From Leifsonia sp. Root227 (GTDB lineage Bacteria; Actinomycetota; Actinomycetes; Actinomycetales; Microbacteriaceae): DNA of 64,000 bases. The position numbers and the translations under genes were made by a program. Below, in pieces: positions 52,968-60,431 of the stretch. The notes under the pieces were generated by a model. It did not search any database. It was not told the origin of the DNA and saw only the letters and a list, made by a program, of their open reading frames with translations. How positions within the stretch are numbered: position 1 is the first letter of the stretch; every line of letters starts with the position of its first letter. The stretch covers positions 434,001 to 498,000 of the forward strand of contig NZ_LMIO01000003.1 of the NCBI RefSeq assembly GCF_001428745.1, read 5' to 3'.

Positions 52968-53396
52968 CTACTCCGCGTGCTTGCCGGCCGCTGACGGCGG
53001 AGCGGCCTGCGTCTGCAGCAGGTCGCGGATCTCGGTGAGCAGATCGAGCTCGGTGATCGGCGCATCCGGCTCCACGACGCCCTGGTTGCGGAGCTTCTGC
53101 GCGCGGTTCTTCGCGAGGTTGATCGGGTAGACGAAGACGAAGTAGACGACGACCGCCACGATCAGGAACTGGATGATCGCCCCGACGACAGCGCCGAACT
53201 TGATGTGGGCGTCGCCGATCACCAGCGTCATGGAGTTCTCCAGGCTGTCGGCGCTGAAGATCGCGCCGATGAGCGGGTTGAACACGTTGTTGACGATCGA
53301 GTTCACCACAGCGGTGAACGCAGCGCCGATGACGACGGCCACGGCCAGGTCGATCACGTTCCCGCGGAGGATGAACTCCTTGAATCCTTTGAGCAT
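52968..53396 (-). CDS. mscL: Large-conductance mechanosensitive channel
   Basis: An emergency pressure valve of the inner membrane. The hallmark first segment FILRGNVIDLAVAVVIGAAF opens the protein. VNSIVNNVFNPLIGAI and the second segment AIIQFLIVAVVVYFVFVYPI follow, with the short helix LLTEIRDLLQTQ at the C-terminus. AAAGGA lies upstream of the ATG. 142 aa, normal length. Confidence 0.96.
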   Translation of the reverse strand: MLKGFKEFILRGNVIDLAVAVVIGAAFTAVVNSIVNNVFNPLIGAIFSADSLENSMTLVIGDAHIKFGAVVGAIIQFLIVAVVVYFVFVYPINLAKNRAQKLRNQGVVEPDAPITELDLLTEIRDLLQTQAAPPSAAGKHAE

Positions 53397-53435
53397 GGCC
53401 GGTCCTTTCGGTCTGTTGGGCAGGGTTCGGTGGAA

Positions 53436-53795
53436 CTAGCTGGACGACGACGTGGATGCGGCGGGCGCGCTGGACGATCCTGAGCCGGACGATGAGGAGC
53501 CGGAGGACGAGGAGCCGGACGACGAGGAGCCGGACGACGAGGAGCCGGACGACGAGGAACCGGAACCGGAGGACCCGGAGCCCGACGACGAGCCTGATCC
53601 CGTGCTGGACGACTTCGTCCCGCGCGAGTCCGTGCGGTAGAAGCCGGACCCGTTGAACGTCACGCCGACCGTGCCGAACACCTTGCGCAGGCTGCCGCCG
53701 CAGGTGGGGCAGACGGTGAGCGCGTCGTCGGTGAACGCCTGCTGGATGTCGAAGGCGGTCCCGCAGTCGCGGCACGAGTACGAATAGGTGGGCAT
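53436..53795 (-). CDS. FmdB-type zinc-ribbon protein with Ser/Gly tail
   Basis: Residues 1-58 are the FmdB zinc ribbon: MPTYSYSCRDCGTAFDIQQA and VCPTCGGSLRKVFG (Cys pairs at 8/11 and 29/32). The C-terminal 60 residues are only Ser and Gly with a terminal PAASTSSSS, encoded by a 15-bp tandem repeat. Such proteins are putative small regulators or metal-binding proteins. The tail is probably flexible and variable in length between strains. 119 aa. Confidence 0.9.
   Translation of the reverse strand: MPTYSYSCRDCGTAFDIQQAFTDDALTVCPTCGGSLRKVFGTVGVTFNGSGFYRTDSRGTKSSSTGSGSSSGSGSSGSGSSSSGSSSSGSSSSGSSSSGSSSSGSGSSSAPAASTSSSS
53484..53558. repeat. 15-bp tandem repeat (five units) encoding the Ser/Gly tail
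   Basis: GCCGGACGACGAGGA is repeated five times in a row (first two units with single changes) and encodes SSSSG-type pentapeptides on the minus strand within the FmdB-like gene. The exact length multiple of three keeps the frame, so copy number can vary without breaking the protein. Confidence 0.8.
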
Positions 53796-53849
53796 TGTGT
53801 CAGGCTCCGGAAAGGTCGGGGTGTCGGGCGGGTTCGCCCGGTGCAGCCG

Positions 53850-54434
53850 TCATGAGAATTGCACGATCCTGGTCGGGGTGACCGCACCGTCGACCGGTTG
53901 ATCGTGTCGTTCGCGCGGGACGTCGTCGACGAGTTCGGCATCGAACAGCACAGCGTACACCGGGGGACATTTTTCCATGCTGCCGAGGGTCTTGTCGAAA
54001 TAGCCTCTGCCCCAGCCCATCCGCATCCCGGAGGCGTCGACGGCGGCGGCGGGGATGACGATGAGGTCGACATCGTTGATCGCGATGGGGCCGAGCAGCT
54101 CGCCGACCGCCTCCGGCATGCCGAACAGGCCCTCGGTCTCCGTCTCGCCGTCGCCGGTCGTCCAGTCGAGCAGGCCGTCCTCGCGGGAGATCGGGAGGAG
54201 CACGCGGATGCCCTGGGCGTGCATCCAGTTGAGGAACGGTCGCGTGTCCGGCTCGATCGGCGTGGACAGGTAGCAGGCGACGGAGCGCGCGGACAGATCG
54301 GTGGCGAGGTCGATGAGGTTGCGGGTGATGCCAGCCGTCGCCGCAGCACGCTCGGTGCTGGTGAGGTTCTGTCGTCGTTCGCGGAGTTCGGCGCGCAGAG
54401 CGCGCTTGCGATGGGCGGCAGTATCCGAATCCAT
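53850..54434 (-). CDS. 5-formyltetrahydrofolate cyclo-ligase
   Basis: It converts 5-formyl-THF to methenyl-THF using ATP, returning stored folate to one-carbon metabolism. The family pattern is present: HRKRALRAELRERRQNLTST at the start, VLLPISREDGLLDWTTGDGE in the middle and the nucleotide-binding MGWGRGYFDK near residue 145. TAGGAT ends six bases before the ATG, so a leaderless message is likely. It is divergent from galU (59 bp gap), an arrangement common in actinobacteria. 194 aa. Confidence 0.93.
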   Translation of the reverse strand: MDSDTAAHRKRALRAELRERRQNLTSTERAAATAGITRNLIDLATDLSARSVACYLSTPIEPDTRPFLNWMHAQGIRVLLPISREDGLLDWTTGDGETETEGLFGMPEAVGELLGPIAINDVDLIVIPAAAVDASGMRMGWGRGYFDKTLGSMEKCPPVYAVLFDAELVDDVPRERHDQPVDGAVTPTRIVQFS

Positions 54435-54492
54435 AAGCCAATCCTAGGAGATTGCATCCGGGGGTGTCCGGAATTGCCGATACCCTGAGCAG

Positions 54493-55464
54493 ATGGCAAC
54501 GCACGTCACTAAAGCAGTCATCCCAGCTGCGGGCCTCGGCACCCGCTTCCTTCCCGCCACCAAGGCCATGCCGAAGGAGATGCTCCCCGTCGTCGACAAG
54601 CCGGCCATCCAATACGTGGTGGAGGAGGCCGTGGACGCCGGACTCCACGATGTCCTCATGATCACCGGCCGCAACAAGAACGCGCTGGAGAACCACTTCG
54701 ACCGCAACGCCGAACTGGAGGAGACGCTCACCAGGAAGGGCGACACCGACCGGCTCGAGAAGGTCAACTACTCCACCGCTCTCGCGGACATGCACTACGT
54801 GCGCCAGGGCGACCCCAAGGGTCTCGGCCACGCCGTGCTGCGGGCGAAGATGCACGTCGGCCGCGAACCGTTCGCTGTGCTCCTCGGCGACGACATCATC
54901 GACTCGCGCGACGAGCTGCTGTCCAGGATGCTCGAGGTGCAGCAGGAGCGGAACACCACTGTCGTCGCCCTTCTCGAGGTCGACCCCAGCCAGATCCACC
55001 TCTACGGCGCAGCAGCCGTCGAGGAGACGGAGGACGACGACGTCGTCCGCATCACCGGACTCGTCGAGAAGCCCGACCGCGAGCACGCGCCGTCGAACTA
55101 CGCGATCATCGGCCGCTACGTGCTGCGTCCGGAGGTCTTCGACGTGCTGGAGAAGACCGAGCCTGGCAAGGGCGGCGAGATCCAGCTCACGGATGCGCTG
55201 CAGTCGATGGCGCAGGCTCCCGACTGGACAGGCGGCGTCTACGGCGTCGTCTTCCGCGGCCGGCGCTACGACACCGGCGACCGTCTCGACTACATCAAGG
55301 CCATCGTGCAGCTCGCGTCCGACCGCGAGGACCTCGGCCCCGACCTGCGCCCCTGGCTCCGCGAGTTCGCCGCCGGGCTCGAGGACGAGCCGGACGAGGT
55401 GCTGCCAGAGATGCCGGCCGAGCCGGCCGAACCCGTCGAAACCGTCGCCGACCCGGCCAACTAG
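54493..55464 (+). CDS. galU: UTP-glucose-1-phosphate uridylyltransferase
   Basis: It makes UDP-glucose for cell-wall sugars and glycolipids. The nucleotidyltransferase signature is VIPAAGLGTRFLPATKAMPK with EMLPVVDKPAIQYVVEEAVD after it. LGDDIIDSRDELLSRM (metal Asp) and GGEIQLTDALQSMA complete the GalU pattern. An acidic Glu/Pro tail ends it. TACCCT ends six bases before the ATG. It is followed by rimJ and the SepX/GlpR-like gene, the conserved actinobacterial order. 323 aa. Confidence 0.95.
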   Translation: MATHVTKAVIPAAGLGTRFLPATKAMPKEMLPVVDKPAIQYVVEEAVDAGLHDVLMITGRNKNALENHFDRNAELEETLTRKGDTDRLEKVNYSTALADMHYVRQGDPKGLGHAVLRAKMHVGREPFAVLLGDDIIDSRDELLSRMLEVQQERNTTVVALLEVDPSQIHLYGAAAVEETEDDDVVRITGLVEKPDREHAPSNYAIIGRYVLRPEVFDVLEKTEPGKGGEIQLTDALQSMAQAPDWTGGVYGVVFRGRRYDTGDRLDYIKAIVQLASDREDLGPDLRPWLREFAAGLEDEPDEVLPEMPAEPAEPVETVADPAN

Positions 55465-55486
55465 CCGCACCACGAAGGAGAGGTCC

Positions 55487-56149
55487 GTGGCGATCGTCGT
55501 ACCGTCACTCAGCGAGGGCAAGGTGGGGCTCAGGCCCATTCGCCTCCGCGACGCCCGCGGTCTGGAGCGTTCCCTGCTCGAAAACCGCAGCTGGCTCCGC
55601 CAGTGGGAGGCGACCAGCCCGTATGCCCCGACATCGTTCGACACCCGGTCGAGCATCCGGTCGCTGCTGGCGAATGCGCGGGCGGGGCACGGCCTGCCGT
55701 TCGTCGTCGAGTACGACGGGCAGCTCGCCGGGCAGCTCAACGTGTCGTCGATCACCTACGGCTCGCTGTCGAGTGCGACCATCGGCTACTGGGTGTCCGA
55801 GGAGTTCGCCGGGCGCAACATCACGCCGACAGCGGTCGCCCTCGCCACGGACTACTGCTTCTACCAGCTCGGGCTGCACAGGATGGAGATCTGCATCCGG
55901 CCGGAGAACGGCCCGAGTCTGCGCGTCGTCGAGAAGCTCGGCTTCCGCTACGAGGGGCTGCGTCGCAGGTACATCCACATCAACGGCGACTGGCGCGACC
56001 ACTTCTGCTTCGGGCTGGTGACAGAGGAGCTGACCCAGGGCGTCCTCCGCCGGTGGCTCGACGGCAACGCTCCAGGGGATGCGGCGACCATCCCCGCCGA
56101 GGACAGGGCGGCTGCGGCGATCCCCATCCCGATCGCACGACAGCGCTGA
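55487..56149 (+). CDS. rimJ: GNAT acetyltransferase, RimJ-like
   Basis: A GNAT fold acetyltransferase of the RimJ/RimL type: GLRPIRLRDARGLERSLLEN, FVVEYDGQLAGQLNVSSITY, and GRNITPTAVALATDYCFYQL (the acetyl-CoA pyrophosphate loop region). MEICIRPENGPSLRVVEKLG and GDWRDHFCFGL complete the family. Members acetylate the N-terminus of ribosomal protein S5 or related targets. GTG start at 55487 with GGAGAGG upstream, 22 bases after galU. 220 aa with a polar C-terminal extension. Confidence 0.9.
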   Translation: MAIVVPSLSEGKVGLRPIRLRDARGLERSLLENRSWLRQWEATSPYAPTSFDTRSSIRSLLANARAGHGLPFVVEYDGQLAGQLNVSSITYGSLSSATIGYWVSEEFAGRNITPTAVALATDYCFYQLGLHRMEICIRPENGPSLRVVEKLGFRYEGLRRRYIHINGDWRDHFCFGLVTEELTQGVLRRWLDGNAPGDAATIPAEDRAAAAIPIPIARQR

Positions 56150-56293
56150 CCGCCCGCCGCAAGCCGCGAGCGGCGAGCGGCGGGACGCCGACCCGCTGAG
56201 CCGCGGCCGCATCCGGGCTGAGAGAACTCTCCATCGCGAACACACCCGGCGCGCTGCCGGGCCACGGGACACGCCGCCCCCTACCGTAGAGGC

Positions 56294-57385
56294 ATGACAG
56301 GGGACGTGATGGGCGGTGGGGTGGTCGTTGCCATCGCCGCCGCGCTGTGGCTGGCCTATCTCATCCCGGTGTGGCTGCGCAGGCGCGAGTATCTGGCGAC
56401 CGAACGCAACGCGGTGAGGCTGCAGCAGACGCTGCGCATCCTGGCCGAGACGAGCGAGGTGCCGGAGCAGGTGCGCATGGAGGCGACGGCCCGCACCGTG
56501 GCCGAGCAGCAGCGCATCCTGAAGCGCGCGGAGCAGAAGAAGCTGGCGGAGGCTCGCGCTGCCGCCGCGGCGCACGCTCGCCGCGAGCAGGCCATCGCGG
56601 AAGAGGAGCGCCGCGTCGCAGAGGAGGCGGAGGCCGCCGCCGCAGACGCCATCGCGCTCGAACGCGCCGCCCGCGCAGCAGCCGCCCAGCGCGCCCGTGT
56701 CCTCGCGGCGGCGACCGCGATCCCGAAGCTCTCGCCCCAGCGCCGCCGCCGGTTGCGCCGCTCGCGGGGGCTGAGCACACTCGTCCTCGTCGCCGCGGTG
56801 GTCGGGGGCGTGATCGGCACGGTCTCCCTGGTCGCCACTGGGGCGTGGCTCACGCTCGCCGTCTCCTCCGTCGTCGGAGTGCTGGCCATCGGGATGCTCG
56901 TCCGCCTTGCCGGCGCGGAGCGCACGGCCGCCGTGTCGACCGTCGTGCCGCTCGCCGCGCCCATCGCGCCCGCGCTCTACGACGACGCGCAGCACGACGT
57001 GCAGCAGGTCAGCCGCCCCCGTCAGGAGAGCTGGACTCCGCGTCCGCTGCCCAAGCCGCTGCACCTGTCCCGCGGCACCATCGCTGCGACGGCGATGGCG
57101 TCGATGGATGCGGCCACCGCGCTGCGCCGCTCGGCCGCCCTGGCCGAGGTCGAGCGTAAGGCGGCGGAGCGCATCCCGGCTCCGATGCCGCTGCGGCCGG
57201 TCGCGACAGCGCCGGCTGTGCCAGCTGCCGCGGCGGTGCACACCGCTCCCGCGCCGTCGGCGCCCGTCGCCGTTGCGCCGGCGCAGGAGCCCAGCCGGTA
57301 CGCGGCGATGGGCCTCGTCGGCGACCTCGACAGCAACGCGATCGACCTCGACGCCGTCCTTCGCAGGCGACGCGCCGCAAGCTAG
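56294..57385 (+). CDS. SepX/GlpR-like cell-division membrane protein
   Basis: An N-terminal membrane segment (GGVVVAIAAALWLAYLIPVW) is followed by a long Ala/Glu/Arg-rich coiled coil (about 55-145, ILKRAEQKKLAEARAAAAAH). Two more membrane segments come next (LSTLVLVAAVVGGVIGTVSL and WLTLAVSSVVGVLAIGMLV). The C-terminal tail is disordered and Pro/Ala-rich, with a conserved end DLDSNAIDLDAVLRRRR. The shape and the position after galU-rimJ match Rv0996/GlpR of mycobacteria and SepX of Streptomyces, membrane proteins of the early divisome. TACCGT ends six bases before the ATG. The moeA/glp gene usually found in this locus is absent here. Identification rests on context and topology. Confidence 0.65.
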   Translation: MTGDVMGGGVVVAIAAALWLAYLIPVWLRRREYLATERNAVRLQQTLRILAETSEVPEQVRMEATARTVAEQQRILKRAEQKKLAEARAAAAAHARREQAIAEEERRVAEEAEAAAADAIALERAARAAAAQRARVLAAATAIPKLSPQRRRRLRRSRGLSTLVLVAAVVGGVIGTVSLVATGAWLTLAVSSVVGVLAIGMLVRLAGAERTAAVSTVVPLAAPIAPALYDDAQHDVQQVSRPRQESWTPRPLPKPLHLSRGTIAATAMASMDAATALRRSAALAEVERKAAERIPAPMPLRPVATAPAVPAAAAVHTAPAPSAPVAVAPAQEPSRYAAMGLVGDLDSNAIDLDAVLRRRRAAS

Positions 57386-57437
57386 CCCCGATTCGATTTC
57401 GACCCCGCAGGGGTGATATGGTTTTGGAGCAGTTCAC

Positions 57438-57510
57438 GGGGCTATGGCGCAGTTGGTAGCGCGCTTCGTTCGCATCGAAGAGGTCAGGAGTTCGAATCTC
57501 CTTAGCTCCA
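57438..57510 (+). tRNA. tRNA-Ala (CGC anticodon)
   Basis: A complete cloverleaf of 73 nt. The acceptor GGGGCTA pairs with TAGCTCC, the D arm is GCGC/GCGC, and the anticodon stem CTTCG/CGAAG has loop TTCGCAT (anticodon CGC, reading GCG alanine codons). The T arm is AGGAG-TTCGAAT-CTCCT and the discriminator is A. CCA is not encoded. An extended -10 TGATATGGT lies about 20 bases upstream. Confidence 0.95.
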
Positions 57511-57515
57511 CAACC

Positions 57516-57547
57516 ACGGGCCGCACTTCCTAGGAAGTGCGGCCCGT
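57516..57547 (+). terminator. tRNA terminator hairpin
   Basis: GGGCCGCACTTCC and GGAAGTGCGGCCC pair perfectly around a two-base TA centre. Two more pairs extend the stem to 15 bp, and TTCGTT follows. It begins six bases after the tRNA 3' end. Confidence 0.9.
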
Positions 57548-57579
57548 TTCGTTCGTGCCGTGCCGTGTTGCCTCGGCGC

Positions 57580-58197
57580 TCACACGACCAGCAGCACCGC
57601 AAGCACCAGCATCAGCACAGCGATGCAGCCGTCCAGGATGCGCCACGCCACCGGCCGCGCGAAGACCGGGGCGAGGTAGCGGGCGCCGAAGCCGAGCATC
57701 CCGAACCAGAGGATGCTTGCGGTCACCGCGCCGGCGCCGAACACCCAGCGGCCGGGGTCGCCGTGGGAGGCGCTGAGCGAGCCGAGCAGCAGCACGGTGT
57801 CCAGGTAGACGTGCGGGTTGAGCCAGGTGAGGGCGAGGCAGGTGCCGACCGCGGTCAGCAGCGAGGTCGCAGCGGCGCCGGTGCCGGCGTCGAGGCGTTC
57901 CGGGCGGAGGGCGCGGCGGGCGGCGAACAGCGCGTAGAGCAGCAGGAAGGCGAAGCCTGCCCAGCGGATGATCTCCAGGGCGACGGGCGCTGAGCGGATG
58001 ATCGCGCCGATTCCCGCGACCCCCGCCGCGATCAGGACCGCGTCGCTCGCCACGCAGATCAGCACGATCGGGAGGACGTGCTCGCGCCGCAGCCCCTGCC
58101 GCAGCACGTAGGCGTTCTGCGCGCCGATGGCGATGATCAGGGAGGCTCCGGCGCCGAGGCCGGTCAGGTAGACGGCGAAGGCGGAGGCGGGGGTCAC
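57580..58197 (-). CDS. lysE: LysE/ArgO-family amino-acid exporter
   Basis: A six-segment exporter for lysine or arginine: LTGLGAGASLIIAIGAQNAY, VLRQGLRREHVLPIVLICVA, and LALTWLNPHVYLDTVLLLGS (the conserved NPHVYLDT motif). GTG start at 58197. It is divergent from the LysG/ArgP-like regulator 71 bp away, as in Corynebacterium lysEG. 205 aa, normal length. It should protect against high intracellular basic amino acids during peptide feeding. Confidence 0.93.
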   Translation of the reverse strand: MTPASAFAVYLTGLGAGASLIIAIGAQNAYVLRQGLRREHVLPIVLICVASDAVLIAAGVAGIGAIIRSAPVALEIIRWAGFAFLLLYALFAARRALRPERLDAGTGAAATSLLTAVGTCLALTWLNPHVYLDTVLLLGSLSASHGDPGRWVFGAGAVTASILWFGMLGFGARYLAPVFARPVAWRILDGCIAVLMLVLAVLLVV

Positions 58198-58268
58198 AGT
58201 TCGAGACTAGGCATCGGCGCGTGTGTAGGGAAGCTCATGATTCTTATGTTCCATTAGCATTGCTGTTG

Positions 58269-59144
58269 ATGGATGCCAGCACCGATCAGCTTCGCACGCT
58301 GGCCGCGGTCGTCGACCACGGCACGTTCGACCGCGCCGCGTCCGCGCTGCACATCACGCCGTCCGCTGTCAGCCAGCGGATGCGTTCCCTCGAATCGCAG
58401 GTCGGGCGCGTCCTCGTCCGCCGCAGCAAGCCGATCGAGCCGACCGAGGCCGGCCGCGTCCTGCTCACGCTCGCCAGACAGGTCGCGCTGCTGGAGAGCG
58501 AAGCGGTGGATGCGCTCGGAGCCGACGAGACGGGGCCTGTGCCGCGCATCCCGCTGGTGGTCAACGCCGACTCGCTCGCGACCTGGGTGCTGCCCGCCAT
58601 CGCCGAACTCGGCGACATCGCGTTCGACATCGTGCTCGACGACCAGGAGCACACCCTCGACCGGCTGCGGGACGGCACGGCGATGGCGGCGATCAGCTCC
58701 GACCGTGAGCCGGTGCAGGGCTGCACCGTCACCCGGCTGGGCGCGATGCGGTACCGAGCGGCCGCGAGTCCGGCGTTCGTGGCCCGCCGGCTGGCGGACG
58801 GCTGGACGCCGGAGGCGATGGCCGAGGCGCCGATGCTGGTGTTCGACAGGAAGGACGCCCTGCAGGACCGCTACCTCGCCGCGCACGCGCCTGGTGCGCA
58901 TCCACCGCGTCACTACGTGCCGGCATCGAGCGAGTTCGTGCGGGCGGCGGAGCTCGGCCTCGGCTGGGGGATGCTGCCCGACCTGCAGACCGCCGCGCAG
59001 CTCGCCGCAGGCGACCTCGTGGTGCTTGACGACACCGATCCAGTCGACGTGCCGTTGTTCTGGCACCAGTGGTCGCTGCAGTCATCGACGCTCGCCGCCG
59101 TCGCATCCACCCTGGCCGCCGCCGCTGCTCGCGCTCTACGGTAG
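58269..59144 (+). CDS. lysG: LysG/ArgP-type LysR regulator of the exporter
   Basis: A LysR HTH (TDQLRTLAAVVDHGTFDRAA, ITPSAVSQRMRSLESQVGRV) with the ArgP/LysG-type effector domain (VVNADSLATWVLPAIAELG, RAAELGLGWGMLPDLQTA). It activates lysE when lysine or arginine is abundant. I chose ATG 58269 inside a longer frame. TAGCAT ends eight bases upstream, and the family begins with this DQLRTL stretch. The A/T-rich gap to lysE (58220-58262) should hold the T-N11-A binding site. 291 aa. Confidence 0.92.
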   Translation: MDASTDQLRTLAAVVDHGTFDRAASALHITPSAVSQRMRSLESQVGRVLVRRSKPIEPTEAGRVLLTLARQVALLESEAVDALGADETGPVPRIPLVVNADSLATWVLPAIAELGDIAFDIVLDDQEHTLDRLRDGTAMAAISSDREPVQGCTVTRLGAMRYRAAASPAFVARRLADGWTPEAMAEAPMLVFDRKDALQDRYLAAHAPGAHPPRHYVPASSEFVRAAELGLGWGMLPDLQTAAQLAAGDLVVLDDTDPVDVPLFWHQWSLQSSTLAAVASTLAAAAARALR

Positions 59145-59206
59145 GCGGGACGGGACCAGACACAGCCGGCAGCTGGCAGCCGGCAGCAGGCAGCAGGCCG
59201 GCCCGC

Positions 59207-60367
59207 TCAGGCGGTGGCGCGCACGATCTCGAAGAACGCGCGCATGTCCGAGGCGACGAGGTCAGGGGTCTGCTTGGCGGTGAAGTGGCCGCCCGTCGGC
59301 AGGTCGTTCCAGAACCGGATGTCGGTGTACGTGCGCTCGGCGTAGCTGCGCGGGAACCCGCGTTCGCCGTACTGGATCGAGACGCCGACGGGCACGTGGA
59401 TGCGCGGCATCGGCGGCTCCTGCGCGTCGTCGTAGTACGCGCGGAACGACGTGCCGATCGAACCGGTGAACCAGTAGAGCGCGATGGTGGTGAGGAGCTC
59501 GTCCGTGGTCCACCAGGTGTGCACGTCGTCGGAGCCGCTCCACTCGCGGAACTTCTCCAGCAGCCAGGCGGCGAGGCCGGCCGGGGAGTCGGTGAGGCCC
59601 ACAGCGAGGGTGTCCGGGCGCGTCGACTGCTGGGCAGAGTATGCGCTCGCCCTCGCCCACTTGCTGTCGAGCCACGCGACGAACGCCTGCTCGTCGTCGG
59701 TCAGGTCGGCGGCGCGCTCCTTCGGCGGGAACGCCGCGTGCGTCGCGAACAGGCCGAGTACCGCGTCGGGGTGCAGGGCAGCGAGGCGGTCGCTGGTCCA
59801 GGTGCCGACATCCTCTCCGTAGGTGGCGTAGCGCTGGTAGCCGAGCACGTCGGTCATCAGCGTGTGCCAGCGCTCCGCGACCGCATCCGACGTGAACGGC
59901 ACTCCCATCGGCGCGGAGAAGCCGAACCCGGGGAGCGACGGCACGACCACGTCGAACGTCTGCCCGGAGCCGTCGTCCGTGCTGAGCAGTTCTGCCAGCG
60001 GCAGCATCTCGATGAAGGAGTACGGCCAGCCGTGGCTCAGCACGATCGGGATGGGGTCTGCCGCGCCGGCCCTGCGCTGCCCGCGCAGGTAGGCGAAGTG
60101 CACCAGGTCGCCGCCGATCACCGAGGTGTACTGCGGCACGGCGTTCAGGCGCGCCTCTGCCGCTCGCCAGTCGTAGCGGTCGCGCCACTCGTCCATCAGC
60201 GCGCGCAGGGTCGGGAGGTCGACGCCGGCACCCCAGGGCGCTGCGGGCGTCTGCGCCGGATAGCGCGTGCGGTCAAGCCGCTCGTGCAGATCGGCGATGT
60301 CGTCGTCCGGCACGGCGATGCGGAACGGTTCGGCTTCGGTGAACGAGACGGAAGGAGTGGCGGCCAT
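59207..60367 (-). CDS. Epoxide hydrolase (EPHX1-like, alpha/beta hydrolase)
   Basis: An N-terminal epoxide-hydrolase domain (FRIAVPDDDIADLHERLDRT, RYPAQ) precedes the hydrolase fold: oxyanion HGWP (112-115), nucleophile D186 in YGEDVGTW, and the general base in GGHFTAKQTPD (about H361). The family opens epoxides, often aromatic or juvenile-hormone-like, to diols. I chose ATG 60367, 62 codons inside a longer frame whose upstream part is Arg-rich and not protein-like. 386 aa, full length. Confidence 0.92.
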   Translation of the reverse strand: MAATPSVSFTEAEPFRIAVPDDDIADLHERLDRTRYPAQTPAAPWGAGVDLPTLRALMDEWRDRYDWRAAEARLNAVPQYTSVIGGDLVHFAYLRGQRRAGAADPIPIVLSHGWPYSFIEMLPLAELLSTDDGSGQTFDVVVPSLPGFGFSAPMGVPFTSDAVAERWHTLMTDVLGYQRYATYGEDVGTWTSDRLAALHPDAVLGLFATHAAFPPKERAADLTDDEQAFVAWLDSKWARASAYSAQQSTRPDTLAVGLTDSPAGLAAWLLEKFREWSGSDDVHTWWTTDELLTTIALYWFTGSIGTSFRAYYDDAQEPPMPRIHVPVGVSIQYGERGFPRSYAERTYTDIRFWNDLPTGGHFTAKQTPDLVASDMRAFFEIVRATA

Positions 60368-60431
60368 GAGCCGAGCGTACGCCGCACCGCCGACACGTCT
60401 CAGCGTCAGAACCCCGGTAGAGCGACCGCCG

